Of a stretch of DNA of 23,299 nt, positions 1 through 8,094 are shown one piece after another. Below the pieces are notes generated by a model. The model ran no database searches, was not told the DNA's origin, and saw only the letters and a program-made list of their open reading frames with translations. Position 1 is the stretch's first letter; every line of letters begins with the position of its first letter. Source of the stretch: DUAL01 sp964452095 (GTDB lineage Bacteria > Bacteroidota > Bacteroidia > Flavobacteriales > BACL11). The DNA is taken from the NCBI GenBank assembly GCA_964452095.1, contig CAYVKX010000024.1, positions 1 through 23,299 on the forward strand. The letters run 5' to 3'. Position numbers and translations under genes: made by a program.

Positions 1-864
1 CAATATATTCTGTTTTTTCCATGCTTTTGATATTAGAGGAATAGCTATTGCCCCAATTGATTTTCCTGGCACTTTAATTACATTTCCAATAAAGAATGCA
101 ACTGTATAAAAAGCAACTTGCTCTAAATCAAGTAAAGCACCAATCATCATCATATCCAGCCTAGTAACTATCATTAATGAGGCTCCTCCCACCATTACAT
201 AAATTCCAAATTTTAATAACTCCTTAATGTCTAAATCTTTTAAGGAAATAGCAAAAGCAAACCTATCTTTTCTCCACTGCAAAAAGAATAAAATTGCGAA
301 TTTTAATACATAGCCAAATAAATAAACTTGCAGAAAAGTAGTGAAATCTAAATATCCAAACCAATGTAACATTAACATTGACATGCTATAGAATTTTAAG
401 AATACTTCATTTATAAATATTGGTGTTGCTGCACTTAAAAATGAGCGAGAAATAGAGGTTAAAACATCATAAAAACCAATAAAAAATACCAGCAAAATGA
501 TGTAAAAGAAATTGTCTTTTAGTAACTCACTTGCATTAAGTAATTCAAAAATTTGATCTTTAAACAACAGATATGAGATAGTGGCTAAAACAAAACCAAT
601 TAATGGAATAAGAATACTCAGAAAAAAGAGTTGTCCTTTTTCTTTTATAGCAGGAAAGAAACGAACAAAAGTTTTTGGAATTCCAAAAGTGGTGAAAGTA
701 GCAACTACTATTGCATAAGCTAGTAAAATTTGGATTAATCCAAAATATTCAGGGTTATCCTTAAACACATTTGGGTAAATAATTACAGTATTTACAGCTC
801 CAATAGCCATGCCAATGTAAAAGCTAATGGAATTCTTAATACTTTGGTTTCTTACAATTCCCAT
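1..864 (-). CDS. Polysaccharide flippase (Wzx/MATE-like), partial at the left edge
   Basis: This is the first 288 residues of a multi-spanning membrane protein whose C-terminus lies outside the window. I translated it directly: it starts MGIVRNQSIKNSISFYIGMA and contains at least six hydrophobic spans separated by short lysine-rich loops. The opening, and the later stretch with GASLMIVTRLDMMMIG and VIKVPGKSIGAIAIPLIS, resemble the oligosaccharide flippases (Wzx/RfbX type, MOP superfamily) that move lipid-linked sugars across the inner membrane. Its ATG follows directly on the TAA of the upstream glycosyltransferase with no gap, so the two are almost certainly co-transcribed and probably translationally coupled. 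Its transported substrate is unknown. The family call is by recognition, without a search. Confidence 0.8.
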   Translation of the reverse strand, partial: MGIVRNQSIKNSISFYIGMAIGAVNTVIIYPNVFKDNPEYFGLIQILLAYAIVVATFTTFGIPKTFVRFFPAIKEKGQLFFLSILIPLIGFVLATISYLLFKDQIFELLNASELLKDNFFYIILLVFFIGFYDVLTSISRSFLSAATPIFINEVFLKFYSMSMLMLHWFGYLDFTTFLQVYLFGYVLKFAILFFLQWRKDRFAFAISLKDLDIKELLKFGIYVMVGGASLMIVTRLDMMMIGALLDLEQVAFYTVAFFIGNVIKVPGKSIGAIAIPLISKAWKKQNIL

Positions 865-2136
865 TTATAAATTGTTTAATGTTTTTGATAGTTTCTCTGT
901 TAGTTTTTCTCTTGAAAAACTTTCAGTATTATTAAAATTGAACTTTTTATTTTCTTCAAAAAGACCCAAAATACTTTGCTTTAATACTTTGTTGTCATAA
1001 GAAAAATACAAACCAGAATTAGTTTTATGTATTAGTTTCTCAGTATCACTATCAGTAGGTCCAAAAGCCAAAATTGGCTTTTGTGCTGCAAAATATTCAA
1101 ATATTTTTCCTGGATAATTTCCTACTCCACTTTTGGAATTAAACAATAATAACAATAAAACTGATGCTTCATTGTATTGCTCTAAAACTTGAGCGTGCGA
1201 AAGATATCCTAACTGTTTTACTTTATCCTTTAAACTAGGAAAAGCTACAATTTCAGAAATTACATCCCCATCAATATTACCAGATAGATGAATTTCTAAT
1301 TTCTCAGCAAACACTGCATTTTTTTCACACAAATCAGACAATGATTTCCAAAGGTTTTTAGGATTTCTTAAATGATTTAAAAGTCCGTAATGCCCAACAA
1401 TAAATTTATTATTTGTTTTTAGCTTTACATCAAAATCTTCAGAGTCAAACCCGTTTGTAATTAATTCAGTTTTTTTTGCACCTAACCTTTGCAAATCCTT
1501 AACCCATCTCTCGCTAACGGTTAAAGTTATATCAGCAGTTTTTAACACTTCCTCTTCTAATCTTTGATGTTTCTTTCTTGATAATTTTGACAAATGAAAC
1601 TCATCTAATAAATCTAATTCACTCCAAGGATCACGGAAGTCAGCTACCCATTTTAATTGAGGCATAACTTTTTTCAACCCTAAACCAATTAAATGCATAG
1701 AATGAGGAGGTCCAGTTGTTATAATGTGTTCTATCTTCTCCTCCTTAATTTTCTTTAACAAATATTTAACTGATGGTTTTACCCAAAATATTTTTGGATC
1801 AGGTATAAACACATTTCCTCTTACCCAATTCAATACTTTATTTTTTAAAGATTTTTTATCTGAGATTACTCCAGCACTCTGACTTTTCTTTCCTTTCCCA
1901 AAGAGTTTATCTTTTAAAGAATAGGGCTCCCAAATTGATGTTTTCCAAACTTTAACTTCAGCAGGAATATCGTTTAACAAAGCTTCATCCCTCACTTCAA
2001 AATATGGATTTTCAGGAGTATAAATTATAGGATTCCAACCGTACTTAGGTAGATATTTTGAAAATTTTAACCACCTCTGCACTCCTGAGCCTCCTGCTGG
2101 TGGCCAATAATAAGAGATAATTAAAACCTTTTTCAT
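865..2136 (-). CDS. GT4-family glycosyltransferase
   Basis: This 423-residue protein is a probable cytoplasmic or membrane-associated sugar transferase with a GT-B fold. The N-terminal glycine-rich acceptor-site loop is PPAGGSGVQR (about residues 12-21). DFRDPW lies near 166-171, TNGFD near 227-231 at the junction of the two Rossmann domains, and PGKIFEYFA near 342-350 is the C-terminal nucleotide-sugar binding motif with the family's conserved glutamate. Length is typical of GT4 enzymes, and there is no signal peptide or membrane span. The start overlaps the YfhO stop by one base (TAATG), and the stop abuts the flippase ATG. Together with these neighbours it suggests synthesis of a surface or lipid-linked glycan. 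Donor and acceptor sugars cannot be told from sequence. Confidence 0.85.
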   Translation of the reverse strand: MKKVLIISYYWPPAGGSGVQRWLKFSKYLPKYGWNPIIYTPENPYFEVRDEALLNDIPAEVKVWKTSIWEPYSLKDKLFGKGKKSQSAGVISDKKSLKNKVLNWVRGNVFIPDPKIFWVKPSVKYLLKKIKEEKIEHIITTGPPHSMHLIGLGLKKVMPQLKWVADFRDPWSELDLLDEFHLSKLSRKKHQRLEEEVLKTADITLTVSERWVKDLQRLGAKKTELITNGFDSEDFDVKLKTNNKFIVGHYGLLNHLRNPKNLWKSLSDLCEKNAVFAEKLEIHLSGNIDGDVISEIVAFPSLKDKVKQLGYLSHAQVLEQYNEASVLLLLLFNSKSGVGNYPGKIFEYFAAQKPILAFGPTDSDTEKLIHKTNSGLYFSYDNKVLKQSILGLFEENKKFNFNNTESFSREKLTEKLSKTLNNL

Positions 2137-4547
2137 TAAGATTTAAATTCCTTAAAAGAAACAAATGCTAAAAGCAATAATAAAATCACTGAGGAAGCTA
2201 AAGAAACAGTCTCCCCAATTTTATAAGTTGCTGGTTCAAATTTGAACTCAACTACATGATTTCCTGATGGAATTTGCATTCCTCTAAGAACATAATTTGC
2301 TCTAAAATGAGGTTTTAGCTCCCCATCAATATATGCATTCCATCCTTTATCATAATAAATTTCTGAGAAAATAGCAATACCATCAGAAGTAGAGTTAGAA
2401 TTATATTTTAGATAATTCGGTTTGTATTCAATTAAAGAAATACCTGCATTAGTATTATCTAAATTACCAATAATTTGTTCTGTAAATCTTGAATCAATAA
2501 TAGCAGTATTTTTTACATCTAATCCATTAAGCGCTTTTATCTCTTCATCAGCATTAGGAACAATATTAATCTTATTTACAAACCAAGCATTACCCATTGC
2601 TCCAGGGTTTTGCTGAGCTTGACCATTTCTATTTATAATATACTTTGTATTTAACATGTTAATTACTGATGGATTTCCTTTTGAGATATGATTCTCAATA
2701 AGCTCTTGATATCTCTTTAACTTAGCTCCATGATACCCTCCAATTGATTTATGAAAATAAGATGTACTTGCATCATTAAATGTACTTACACTTTGATTAA
2801 ATACTCTAAAGTTAGGATCTGTATCTCTTAAAATTTGATTATTTGCTTGTGTTGGTTGGTAAGGTATTTCTACTTTTGATCTTCTAACAAAATGGTCATC
2901 ATTTAAGTATCGTTTATTTATCGTCCACATATCAGACAAAACCAATATCCCAACAATAAGGATAACATATTTACTGCTCAATTTATTTTTTAAGAACATC
3001 CACATTGCTCCAAAAGTAAGTGCAATAAAAATAAAGGAACGCCAAGCATCAGCACTTAAAAGTCCAGCTCTATCAGAAGCTAAACCATCTAAAAAGCCAT
3101 TTGGTGTTTTTATTCCCTGTCCTAAAGGTGTTAGGTCTTTTTCAGATAAAAAATCAAAAAATAATGAAGGCATTAAAGCAAAAAGTAAAGCAATTCCTCC
3201 AGTAATGTAAAAAGCCAATTGTAAAGGTTTTTTCTTTTCATCAATTGAGGCATCAGTAGTTAAAAATTTATTCAATGCCAAAAATCCTAAAAGAGGCAAA
3301 GTAAATTCTGCAATTACCAAAATCATTGATACTGCCCTAAATTTATTATATGCAAGAAAATAGTCTAAAAAGAAATCAGTAAGTGGCATGAAGTTTTTAC
3401 CCCAAGCCAGCATAATGGATAAAATTGTAGCTAATAAAAGCCAAGTTCGCATCTGAGATTTTACAAAAAATAATCCTAAAATAAATAAGAAAATTACAAT
3501 TGATCCTGCATAAGTTGGTCCTGAAGTAAAAGGTTGATCACCCCAATATGAGCTTGATTTGTATTGTGCTAATGTATTGGCTAATTGCTTATTTCTAAAT
3601 CGTTTTAAAAAATCTAAAGTTTCTGAATCATCTTCTAAGGTTAAAACACTATTTGAGCTACTTCCTCCATAAAAATTAGGAATAAGTAAAGTAAAAGTCT
3701 CGGCAACACCATAACTCCAAGAAGTTGCATAATCTTTGTCTAATCCTGATGTTTTATTATCTAAATCAGTAGTCAACTCAGATTTTCCTCTTGTACTATC
3801 TTTCCCATACTCCATAGTTGTAGCTAATCTTGTAAGGGAAGTTCCAGAAGCTAACAATCCAGCAATTACTAAAACTGCAGAACGCTTTGCAAAATCAGAA
3901 AGGTTTTTAGCTTTTAAATCCTTAACAAATTGTACTAAACCAATTATCAGCAACATCATTACTAAATAATACGTAATTTGCAAATGGTTCGCAAATAATT
4001 GCATTGCAACAGCAAGTGATGTTAAAACTCCACCCAAAAGCACCTTACCTCTATAAGTATAAAGCACAGCAGCAACAACCATTGGCACATAAGCTATTGC
4101 ATGTGCTTTTGTCATATGTCCTGCCTGAATAATAATAAAGAAATAGGAAGAAAATGCAAAAGCAATTGCTCCAATTGCAGCTATCCGATAATCTACTTTA
4201 AGAGATAAAAGCAACAAATAAAAACCTAATAAATATAAGAACAACATATTTGCTGGCCTTGGAATTCCAAGTGATACTGCTTTAACTATATGCTGTATTA
4301 AATTTCCTTTAAATTTAGTTGATATCTGATAAGCAGGCATTCCAGAAAACATAGAGTTAGTCCAAAGTGCTTCTTCTCCGGTTGTTTCACGGAAATCTTG
4401 CACCTCTTTACTCATACCTTTCCAGTGCTTTATATCTGGCATATCCAACATTTTACCTTGCATTACTGGTGAAAAATAAGCAAAAGAAAGACTCACAAAC
4501 AATAGTAATACTATTAAATGTGGGCTAAGTTTTTTTAGTTGATCCAT
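2136..4547 (-). CDS. YfhO-family polytopic membrane protein
   Basis: This roughly 803-residue integral membrane protein has an N-terminal span (LIVLLLFVSLSFAYFSPVMQ), a long series of hydrophobic segments through its first two thirds, a hydrophilic region of about 200 residues, and a final span just before the C-terminus. The order and length match the YfhO family (PF09586). In Firmicutes, members work with a glycosyltransferase in glycosylation of cell-surface polymers. In Bacteroidota the role is not established, but adjacency to a GT4 enzyme and a flippase fits a glycan-transfer job. The reading frame extends upstream to a GTG at 4592, overlapping DUF4834 by 35 bases. I prefer the ATG at 4547, giving MDQLKKLSPH directly before the first membrane span and a 10-base spacer after the previous stop. 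The start is the main uncertainty. Confidence 0.8.
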   Translation of the reverse strand: MDQLKKLSPHLIVLLLFVSLSFAYFSPVMQGKMLDMPDIKHWKGMSKEVQDFRETTGEEALWTNSMFSGMPAYQISTKFKGNLIQHIVKAVSLGIPRPANMLFLYLLGFYLLLLSLKVDYRIAAIGAIAFAFSSYFFIIIQAGHMTKAHAIAYVPMVVAAVLYTYRGKVLLGGVLTSLAVAMQLFANHLQITYYLVMMLLIIGLVQFVKDLKAKNLSDFAKRSAVLVIAGLLASGTSLTRLATTMEYGKDSTRGKSELTTDLDNKTSGLDKDYATSWSYGVAETFTLLIPNFYGGSSSNSVLTLEDDSETLDFLKRFRNKQLANTLAQYKSSSYWGDQPFTSGPTYAGSIVIFLFILGLFFVKSQMRTWLLLATILSIMLAWGKNFMPLTDFFLDYFLAYNKFRAVSMILVIAEFTLPLLGFLALNKFLTTDASIDEKKKPLQLAFYITGGIALLFALMPSLFFDFLSEKDLTPLGQGIKTPNGFLDGLASDRAGLLSADAWRSFIFIALTFGAMWMFLKNKLSSKYVILIVGILVLSDMWTINKRYLNDDHFVRRSKVEIPYQPTQANNQILRDTDPNFRVFNQSVSTFNDASTSYFHKSIGGYHGAKLKRYQELIENHISKGNPSVINMLNTKYIINRNGQAQQNPGAMGNAWFVNKINIVPNADEEIKALNGLDVKNTAIIDSRFTEQIIGNLDNTNAGISLIEYKPNYLKYNSNSTSDGIAIFSEIYYDKGWNAYIDGELKPHFRANYVLRGMQIPSGNHVVEFKFEPATYKIGETVSLASSVILLLLLAFVSFKEFKS

Positions 4548-4557
4548 AAATAAATTT

Positions 4558-4830
4558 TTATTCCTCAACTTCCTCAAAATCGACATACTCACCTACATTG
4601 TCTGATTTTGATTGATTTGAAGATTTAGTTTTTTCAATAGTTACCTTTCCTTCTTCTTGGGTTGGCTTTTGAGGATTTTGGTATTGTTGATTAAATTGCT
4701 GCTGAAATCTATCCTGCATTTTATTAGCAAAACGTTTCATTAAAATAGGAGCAAACAATCTAGTAAGTATCTTTATTAAATAGGAAATAAAGAAAAACCA
4801 AAATAGAAATTTAACTAGTCCTACTAACAT
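4558..4830 (-). CDS. DUF4834 family small membrane protein
   Basis: This 90-residue protein has one N-terminal hydrophobic span (about residues 3-30, LVKFLFWFFFISYLIKIL), a glutamine-rich middle (QQQFNQQYQNPQ) and an acidic tail ending VGEYVDFEEVEE. The EG-VTIEK followed by a VGEYVDFEE tail is the pattern I associate with DUF4834, a small protein found in Flavobacteriia. No function is known. It sits one base after the carB stop and just before the YfhO gene, so it is part of the same minus-strand transcript. The GT-B and flippase neighbours suggest an envelope role, but that is only inference. Confidence 0.75.
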   Translation of the reverse strand: MLVGLVKFLFWFFFISYLIKILTRLFAPILMKRFANKMQDRFQQQFNQQYQNPQKPTQEEGKVTIEKTKSSNQSKSDNVGEYVDFEEVEE

Positions 4831-4831
4831 A

Positions 4832-7678
4832 TTATTTACTTAAATATAAGTTACGCTCAGAATATACTTTTATAAAGTAATCATCTTGCAAATCATCAAT
4901 AAAATAAATTGCTTCTCCTGTTGATTTCATCTCAGGACCTAGTTCTTTATTAACATTAGGGAATTTATCAAACGAGAAAACAGGAACCTTTATTGCATAT
5001 CCATTTTTAGTAGGATTGAAATCAAAATCAGTTACTTTTTTCTCCCCCATCATTACTTTAGCTGCATAATTTACATATGGTTCATCATAAGCTTTTGCAA
5101 TAAAAGGAACAGTTCTTGATGCTCTAGGATTAGCCTCAATTACATAAACAACCTCATCCTTAATTGCAAACTGAATATTAATTAAACCTACAGTTTCCAA
5201 AGCAACTGCAATTTTGTTTGTAATATCTATCATTTGCTGACGCACATTATCGCTCAAATCAAAAGTTGGAAGCACTGCATAAGAATCTCCAGAGTGAATT
5301 CCACAAGGTTCAATATGCTCCATCATCCCAATAATATACACATTTTTTCCATCACAAATCGCATCCGATTCTGCCTCAATTGCTTTATCCAAATAATGAT
5401 CCAAAAGCACTTGATTACCTGGCATATCTTTTAAAAGATTAACAATATGATGCTCTAATTCCTCCTCATTAATTACAATCTTCATTCCTTGTCCTCCCAG
5501 TACATAAGAAGGGCGAACCAAAATTGGAAAACTTAAAGTCTTAGAAATTTCAATAGCTTCCTCAGCTGTTTCAGCTACTGCAAACTCAGGAAATGGAATT
5601 TCATTCTCTCTCAATAACTCAGAAAACCTTCCTCTATCTTCAGCAACATCCAATGCATTATAAGAAGTACCCATAATTTTGATACCGTAACGCTCTAATT
5701 TCTCGGCTAACTTAAGTGCTGTTTGCCCTCCAAGTTGAACTATAACACCTTCCGGTTTTTCATGGCGAATAATATCATAAATATGCTCCCAGAAAACTGG
5801 CTCAAAATAAAGTTTATCAGCAGTATCAAAATCAGTAGAAACGGTTTCAGGGTTACAATTTATCATGATAGTTTCATAGCCACATTCTTTTGCAGCTAAA
5901 ACGCCATGTACACAGGAATAATCAAACTCAATTCCTTGCCCAATTCTATTTGGTCCAGATCCTAAAACAATAATTTTTTTCTTGTCGCTTACCTCACTTT
6001 CATTCTCAGCAAATTGTTCACCATTTACCTCTTTTGGCATTTCGAAAGTAGAGTAATAATATGGAGTTTTTGCAGTAAATTCTGCAGCACAAGTATCAAC
6101 TAATTTGTAAACACGCTTAATATTTTCATTGTTACGCTTATCATATACTGCACTCTCCAAACATCTCATCAAATGAGCAATTTGTCTATCAGCATAACCT
6201 TTCATTTTTGCTTCTAAAAGTAAGTCAGTTGGAATAGTATCAATTGTAAAATTCTCAATTTCTTTTTCCAAAACAACCATCTCCTCAATCTGATGCAAGA
6301 ACCAATAATCAATTTTAGTTATTTCATGAATTTTCTTTGTTGGAATGCCAATTCTCATAGCATCATAAACCATGAAAATTCTATCTCCACTTGCATGTTT
6401 TAGTTCATACAAAATTTTATCTTGATCCGTTTTCCCTTTACCATCTGCACCTAATCCATTACGCCCAATTTCTAAGGATTGACATGCTTTTTGCAAAGCT
6501 TCTTGAAAAGAACGCCCAATAGACATCACCTCACCTACTGATTTCATTTGCAAACCTAACTCAGTATTAGATCCTTTAAATTTATCAAAATTCCATCTAG
6601 GAATTTTAACAACTACATAATCCAAAGTTGGCTCAAAAAATGCAGAAGTAGATTTAGTAATTTGATTGTCCAATTCATCCAAAGTATAACCAATCGCTAA
6701 TTTACTTGCAATTTTTGCAATAGGATAACCAGTTGCTTTTGATGCTAAAGCAGATGATCGAGAAACCCTAGGGTTAATCTCAATTGCAATAATATCCTCA
6801 GTAGATTCTGGGTTTACAGCAAATTGAACATTACATCCACCAGCAAAATCACCAATAGAACGCATCATTTTAATTGCCATATCACGCATTCTTTGATAAG
6901 TAGTATCTGCCAAAGTCATAGCAGGAGCAATCGTAATTGAATCTCCTGTATGGATTCCCATAGGATCCAAATTCTCAATATTACAGATGATGATTACATT
7001 ATCATTATCATCACGCAAAAGCTCTAATTCATACTCTTTCCATCCTAAAACAGCTTTATCAATCAACACTTCATGAATTGGTGAAGCATGTAATCCTTTG
7101 GATAATAAATCTTCAAATTCTTCTTTAGTATGTACAAATGCAGCACCACTTCCTCCTAAGGTAAAAGATGGGCGGATAACCAAAGGAAATCCTAATTCTT
7201 GTGCTATTTCTTTTCCTTCTAAAAATGAAGTTGCAATACGAGCAGGTGCAACAGGAATATCAATCTTATCCATTAATTTACGGAACTGCTCTCTATCCTC
7301 AGTAATATGAATTGCAGCAATATCAACACCAATAATATCTACTCCATACTTTTCCCAAATTCCTTTTTCATCTACTTCAATACAAAGATTAAGAGCTGTT
7401 TGCCCTCCCATTGTTGGCAAAACGGCATCAATATTTCTTTCTTCTAATATCTCAACAATAGAAGCTGTAGTTAAGGGTTTTAAATAAATATGATCAGCAA
7501 CTACCTTATCGGTCATAATAGTTGCAGGATTAGAATTGATTAATGAAACCTCAATCCCTTCCTCTCTTAATGATCTTGCAGCTTGAGATCCTGAATAATC
7601 AAACTCACATGCTTGCCCAATTACAATAGGACCACTCCCTATAATTAGTACTGATTTTAATTTGTTGTTTTTTGGCAT
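4832..7678 (-). CDS. carB: Carbamoyl-phosphate synthase large subunit, short form without the MGS domain
   Basis: This enzyme makes carbamoyl phosphate from bicarbonate, ammonia (supplied by CarA) and two ATP, for pyrimidine and arginine synthesis. Two homologous ATP-grasp halves are plain. The first opens with SVLIIGSGPIVIGQACEFDY, the second with IIVLGSGPNRIGQGIEFDYS near residue 575, and each carries GG.G and EINPR/EANPR motifs (EINPRVSRSSALASKATGYP; EANPRASRTVPFIAKAY). At 948 residues it is about 125 shorter than the E. coli enzyme. The chain stops soon after LGPEMKSTGEAIYFIDDL, where the C-terminal methylglyoxal-synthase-like allosteric domain would begin. Both catalytic halves appear complete and the end is in-frame, so I read this as a short form rather than a broken gene. 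I recall about 950 residues as usual in Flavobacteriia. carA is not adjacent. Confidence 0.95.
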   Translation of the reverse strand: MPKNNKLKSVLIIGSGPIVIGQACEFDYSGSQAARSLREEGIEVSLINSNPATIMTDKVVADHIYLKPLTTASIVEILEERNIDAVLPTMGGQTALNLCIEVDEKGIWEKYGVDIIGVDIAAIHITEDREQFRKLMDKIDIPVAPARIATSFLEGKEIAQELGFPLVIRPSFTLGGSGAAFVHTKEEFEDLLSKGLHASPIHEVLIDKAVLGWKEYELELLRDDNDNVIIICNIENLDPMGIHTGDSITIAPAMTLADTTYQRMRDMAIKMMRSIGDFAGGCNVQFAVNPESTEDIIAIEINPRVSRSSALASKATGYPIAKIASKLAIGYTLDELDNQITKSTSAFFEPTLDYVVVKIPRWNFDKFKGSNTELGLQMKSVGEVMSIGRSFQEALQKACQSLEIGRNGLGADGKGKTDQDKILYELKHASGDRIFMVYDAMRIGIPTKKIHEITKIDYWFLHQIEEMVVLEKEIENFTIDTIPTDLLLEAKMKGYADRQIAHLMRCLESAVYDKRNNENIKRVYKLVDTCAAEFTAKTPYYYSTFEMPKEVNGEQFAENESEVSDKKKIIVLGSGPNRIGQGIEFDYSCVHGVLAAKECGYETIMINCNPETVSTDFDTADKLYFEPVFWEHIYDIIRHEKPEGVIVQLGGQTALKLAEKLERYGIKIMGTSYNALDVAEDRGRFSELLRENEIPFPEFAVAETAEEAIEISKTLSFPILVRPSYVLGGQGMKIVINEEELEHHIVNLLKDMPGNQVLLDHYLDKAIEAESDAICDGKNVYIIGMMEHIEPCGIHSGDSYAVLPTFDLSDNVRQQMIDITNKIAVALETVGLINIQFAIKDEVVYVIEANPRASRTVPFIAKAYDEPYVNYAAKVMMGEKKVTDFDFNPTKNGYAIKVPVFSFDKFPNVNKELGPEMKSTGEAIYFIDDLQDDYFIKVYSERNLYLSK

Positions 7679-7696
7679 TTGATTTTTTGGCTGAGG

Positions 7697-7704
7697 CGAA
7701 TTTA
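7697..7704 (-). promoter_or_regulatory. Possible -7 element for carB (TAAATTCG)
   Basis: On the minus strand, TAAATTCG lies about 19 bases before the carB ATG and matches the Bacteroidota -7 consensus TAnnTTTG at all but one defined base. No good -33 TTG is seen at the usual 19-21 base distance. It is the only candidate in the 153-base gap between carB and rpmH, so it is offered weakly. Confidence 0.3.
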
Positions 7705-7775
7705 CACTATTTGATTTTATGATATTATTTTACTTTTACTTTCTATCAACATCTTATTAAGATTAAAAAAATCTC

Positions 7776-7808
7776 AAAAAAAAGGTGTTGCTAATAAAAA
7801 CAACACCT
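7776..7808 (-). terminator. Intrinsic terminator after rpmH
   Basis: An 8-bp perfect inverted repeat (AGGTGTTG at 7783-7790 and CAACACCT at 7801-7808) encloses a 10-base loop. Read on the minus strand it is followed by eight Ts. It lies 24 bases past the rpmH stop, so it should end the rpmH transcript and separate it from carB. Confidence 0.85.
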
Positions 7809-7831
7809 CTCATATAGTTAAAAGCGGTCAA

Positions 7832-7990
7832 TTATTTATGACCCATTTCGTCAGAAACTGTTAATCGTTTTCTGCCTTTTGCTCTTCTTCTTGATATTAC
7901 TTTTTGTCCATCTTTGGAGGACATACGCTCCATAAAACCGTGTTTATTTTTACGTTTTTTGTTGGATGGTTGAAATGTTCTTTTTGGCAT
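7832..7990 (-). CDS. rpmH: 50S ribosomal protein L34 (bL34)
   Basis: This 52-residue, highly basic ribosomal protein starts MPKRTFQPSNKKRKNKHGF and continues through RMSSKDGQK, then arginine-rich VISRRRAKGRKRLTVSDE. It matches bL34 over its whole core: the PKRTFQPSN opening, KHGFM, and RRRAKGRKRL are diagnostic. It carries a few extra C-terminal residues compared with the 46-residue E. coli protein. The usual neighbour rnpA is absent and the gene stands alone with its own promoter and terminator. It is divergent from the MFS transporter gene. Confidence 0.95.
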   Translation of the reverse strand: MPKRTFQPSNKKRKNKHGFMERMSSKDGQKVISRRRAKGRKRLTVSDEMGHK

Positions 7991-8018
7991 GACTTTAAAT
8001 CTTAGTTAATTTTGGCTG

Positions 8019-8050
8019 CAAAGTTAGTGTTTTTTCTTTTACAAACAAAA
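8019..8050 (-). promoter_or_regulatory. Bacteroidota-type promoter for rpmH
   Basis: On the minus strand, TTTTG (8046-8050), a 19-base spacer and TAACTTTG (8019-8026) match the Bacteroidota consensus TTG-N19-21-TAnnTTTG at every defined base. The -7 element ends 28 bases before the rpmH ATG. It is the best promoter in the window. Confidence 0.8.
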
Positions 8051-8070
8051 GAAAGATTATATTTAAAATC

Positions 8071-8078
8071 TATTTTTG
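8071..8078 (+). promoter_or_regulatory. -7 element for the MFS transporter gene (TATTTTTG)
   Basis: TATTTTTG matches TAnnTTTG exactly and lies 16 bases before the ATG at 8095, predicting a 5' leader of only about 10 bases. No TTG is found at the -33 position, where the divergent rpmH promoter elements sit. The two promoters would share this roughly 100-base region. Confidence 0.5.
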
Positions 8079-8094
8079 CAATCGCTTAAAAATA

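Noticed and set aside
4548..4592. Upstream GTG start for the YfhO protein
   Set aside because: It would overlap DUF4834 by 35 bases and add a basic stretch that does not resemble a signal or membrane segment. ATG at 4547 places the first span normally.
4832..7678. carB as a truncated pseudogene
   Set aside because: Both ATP-grasp halves and their motifs are intact and in frame, and the end falls at a domain boundary. It is a short form rather than a broken gene.
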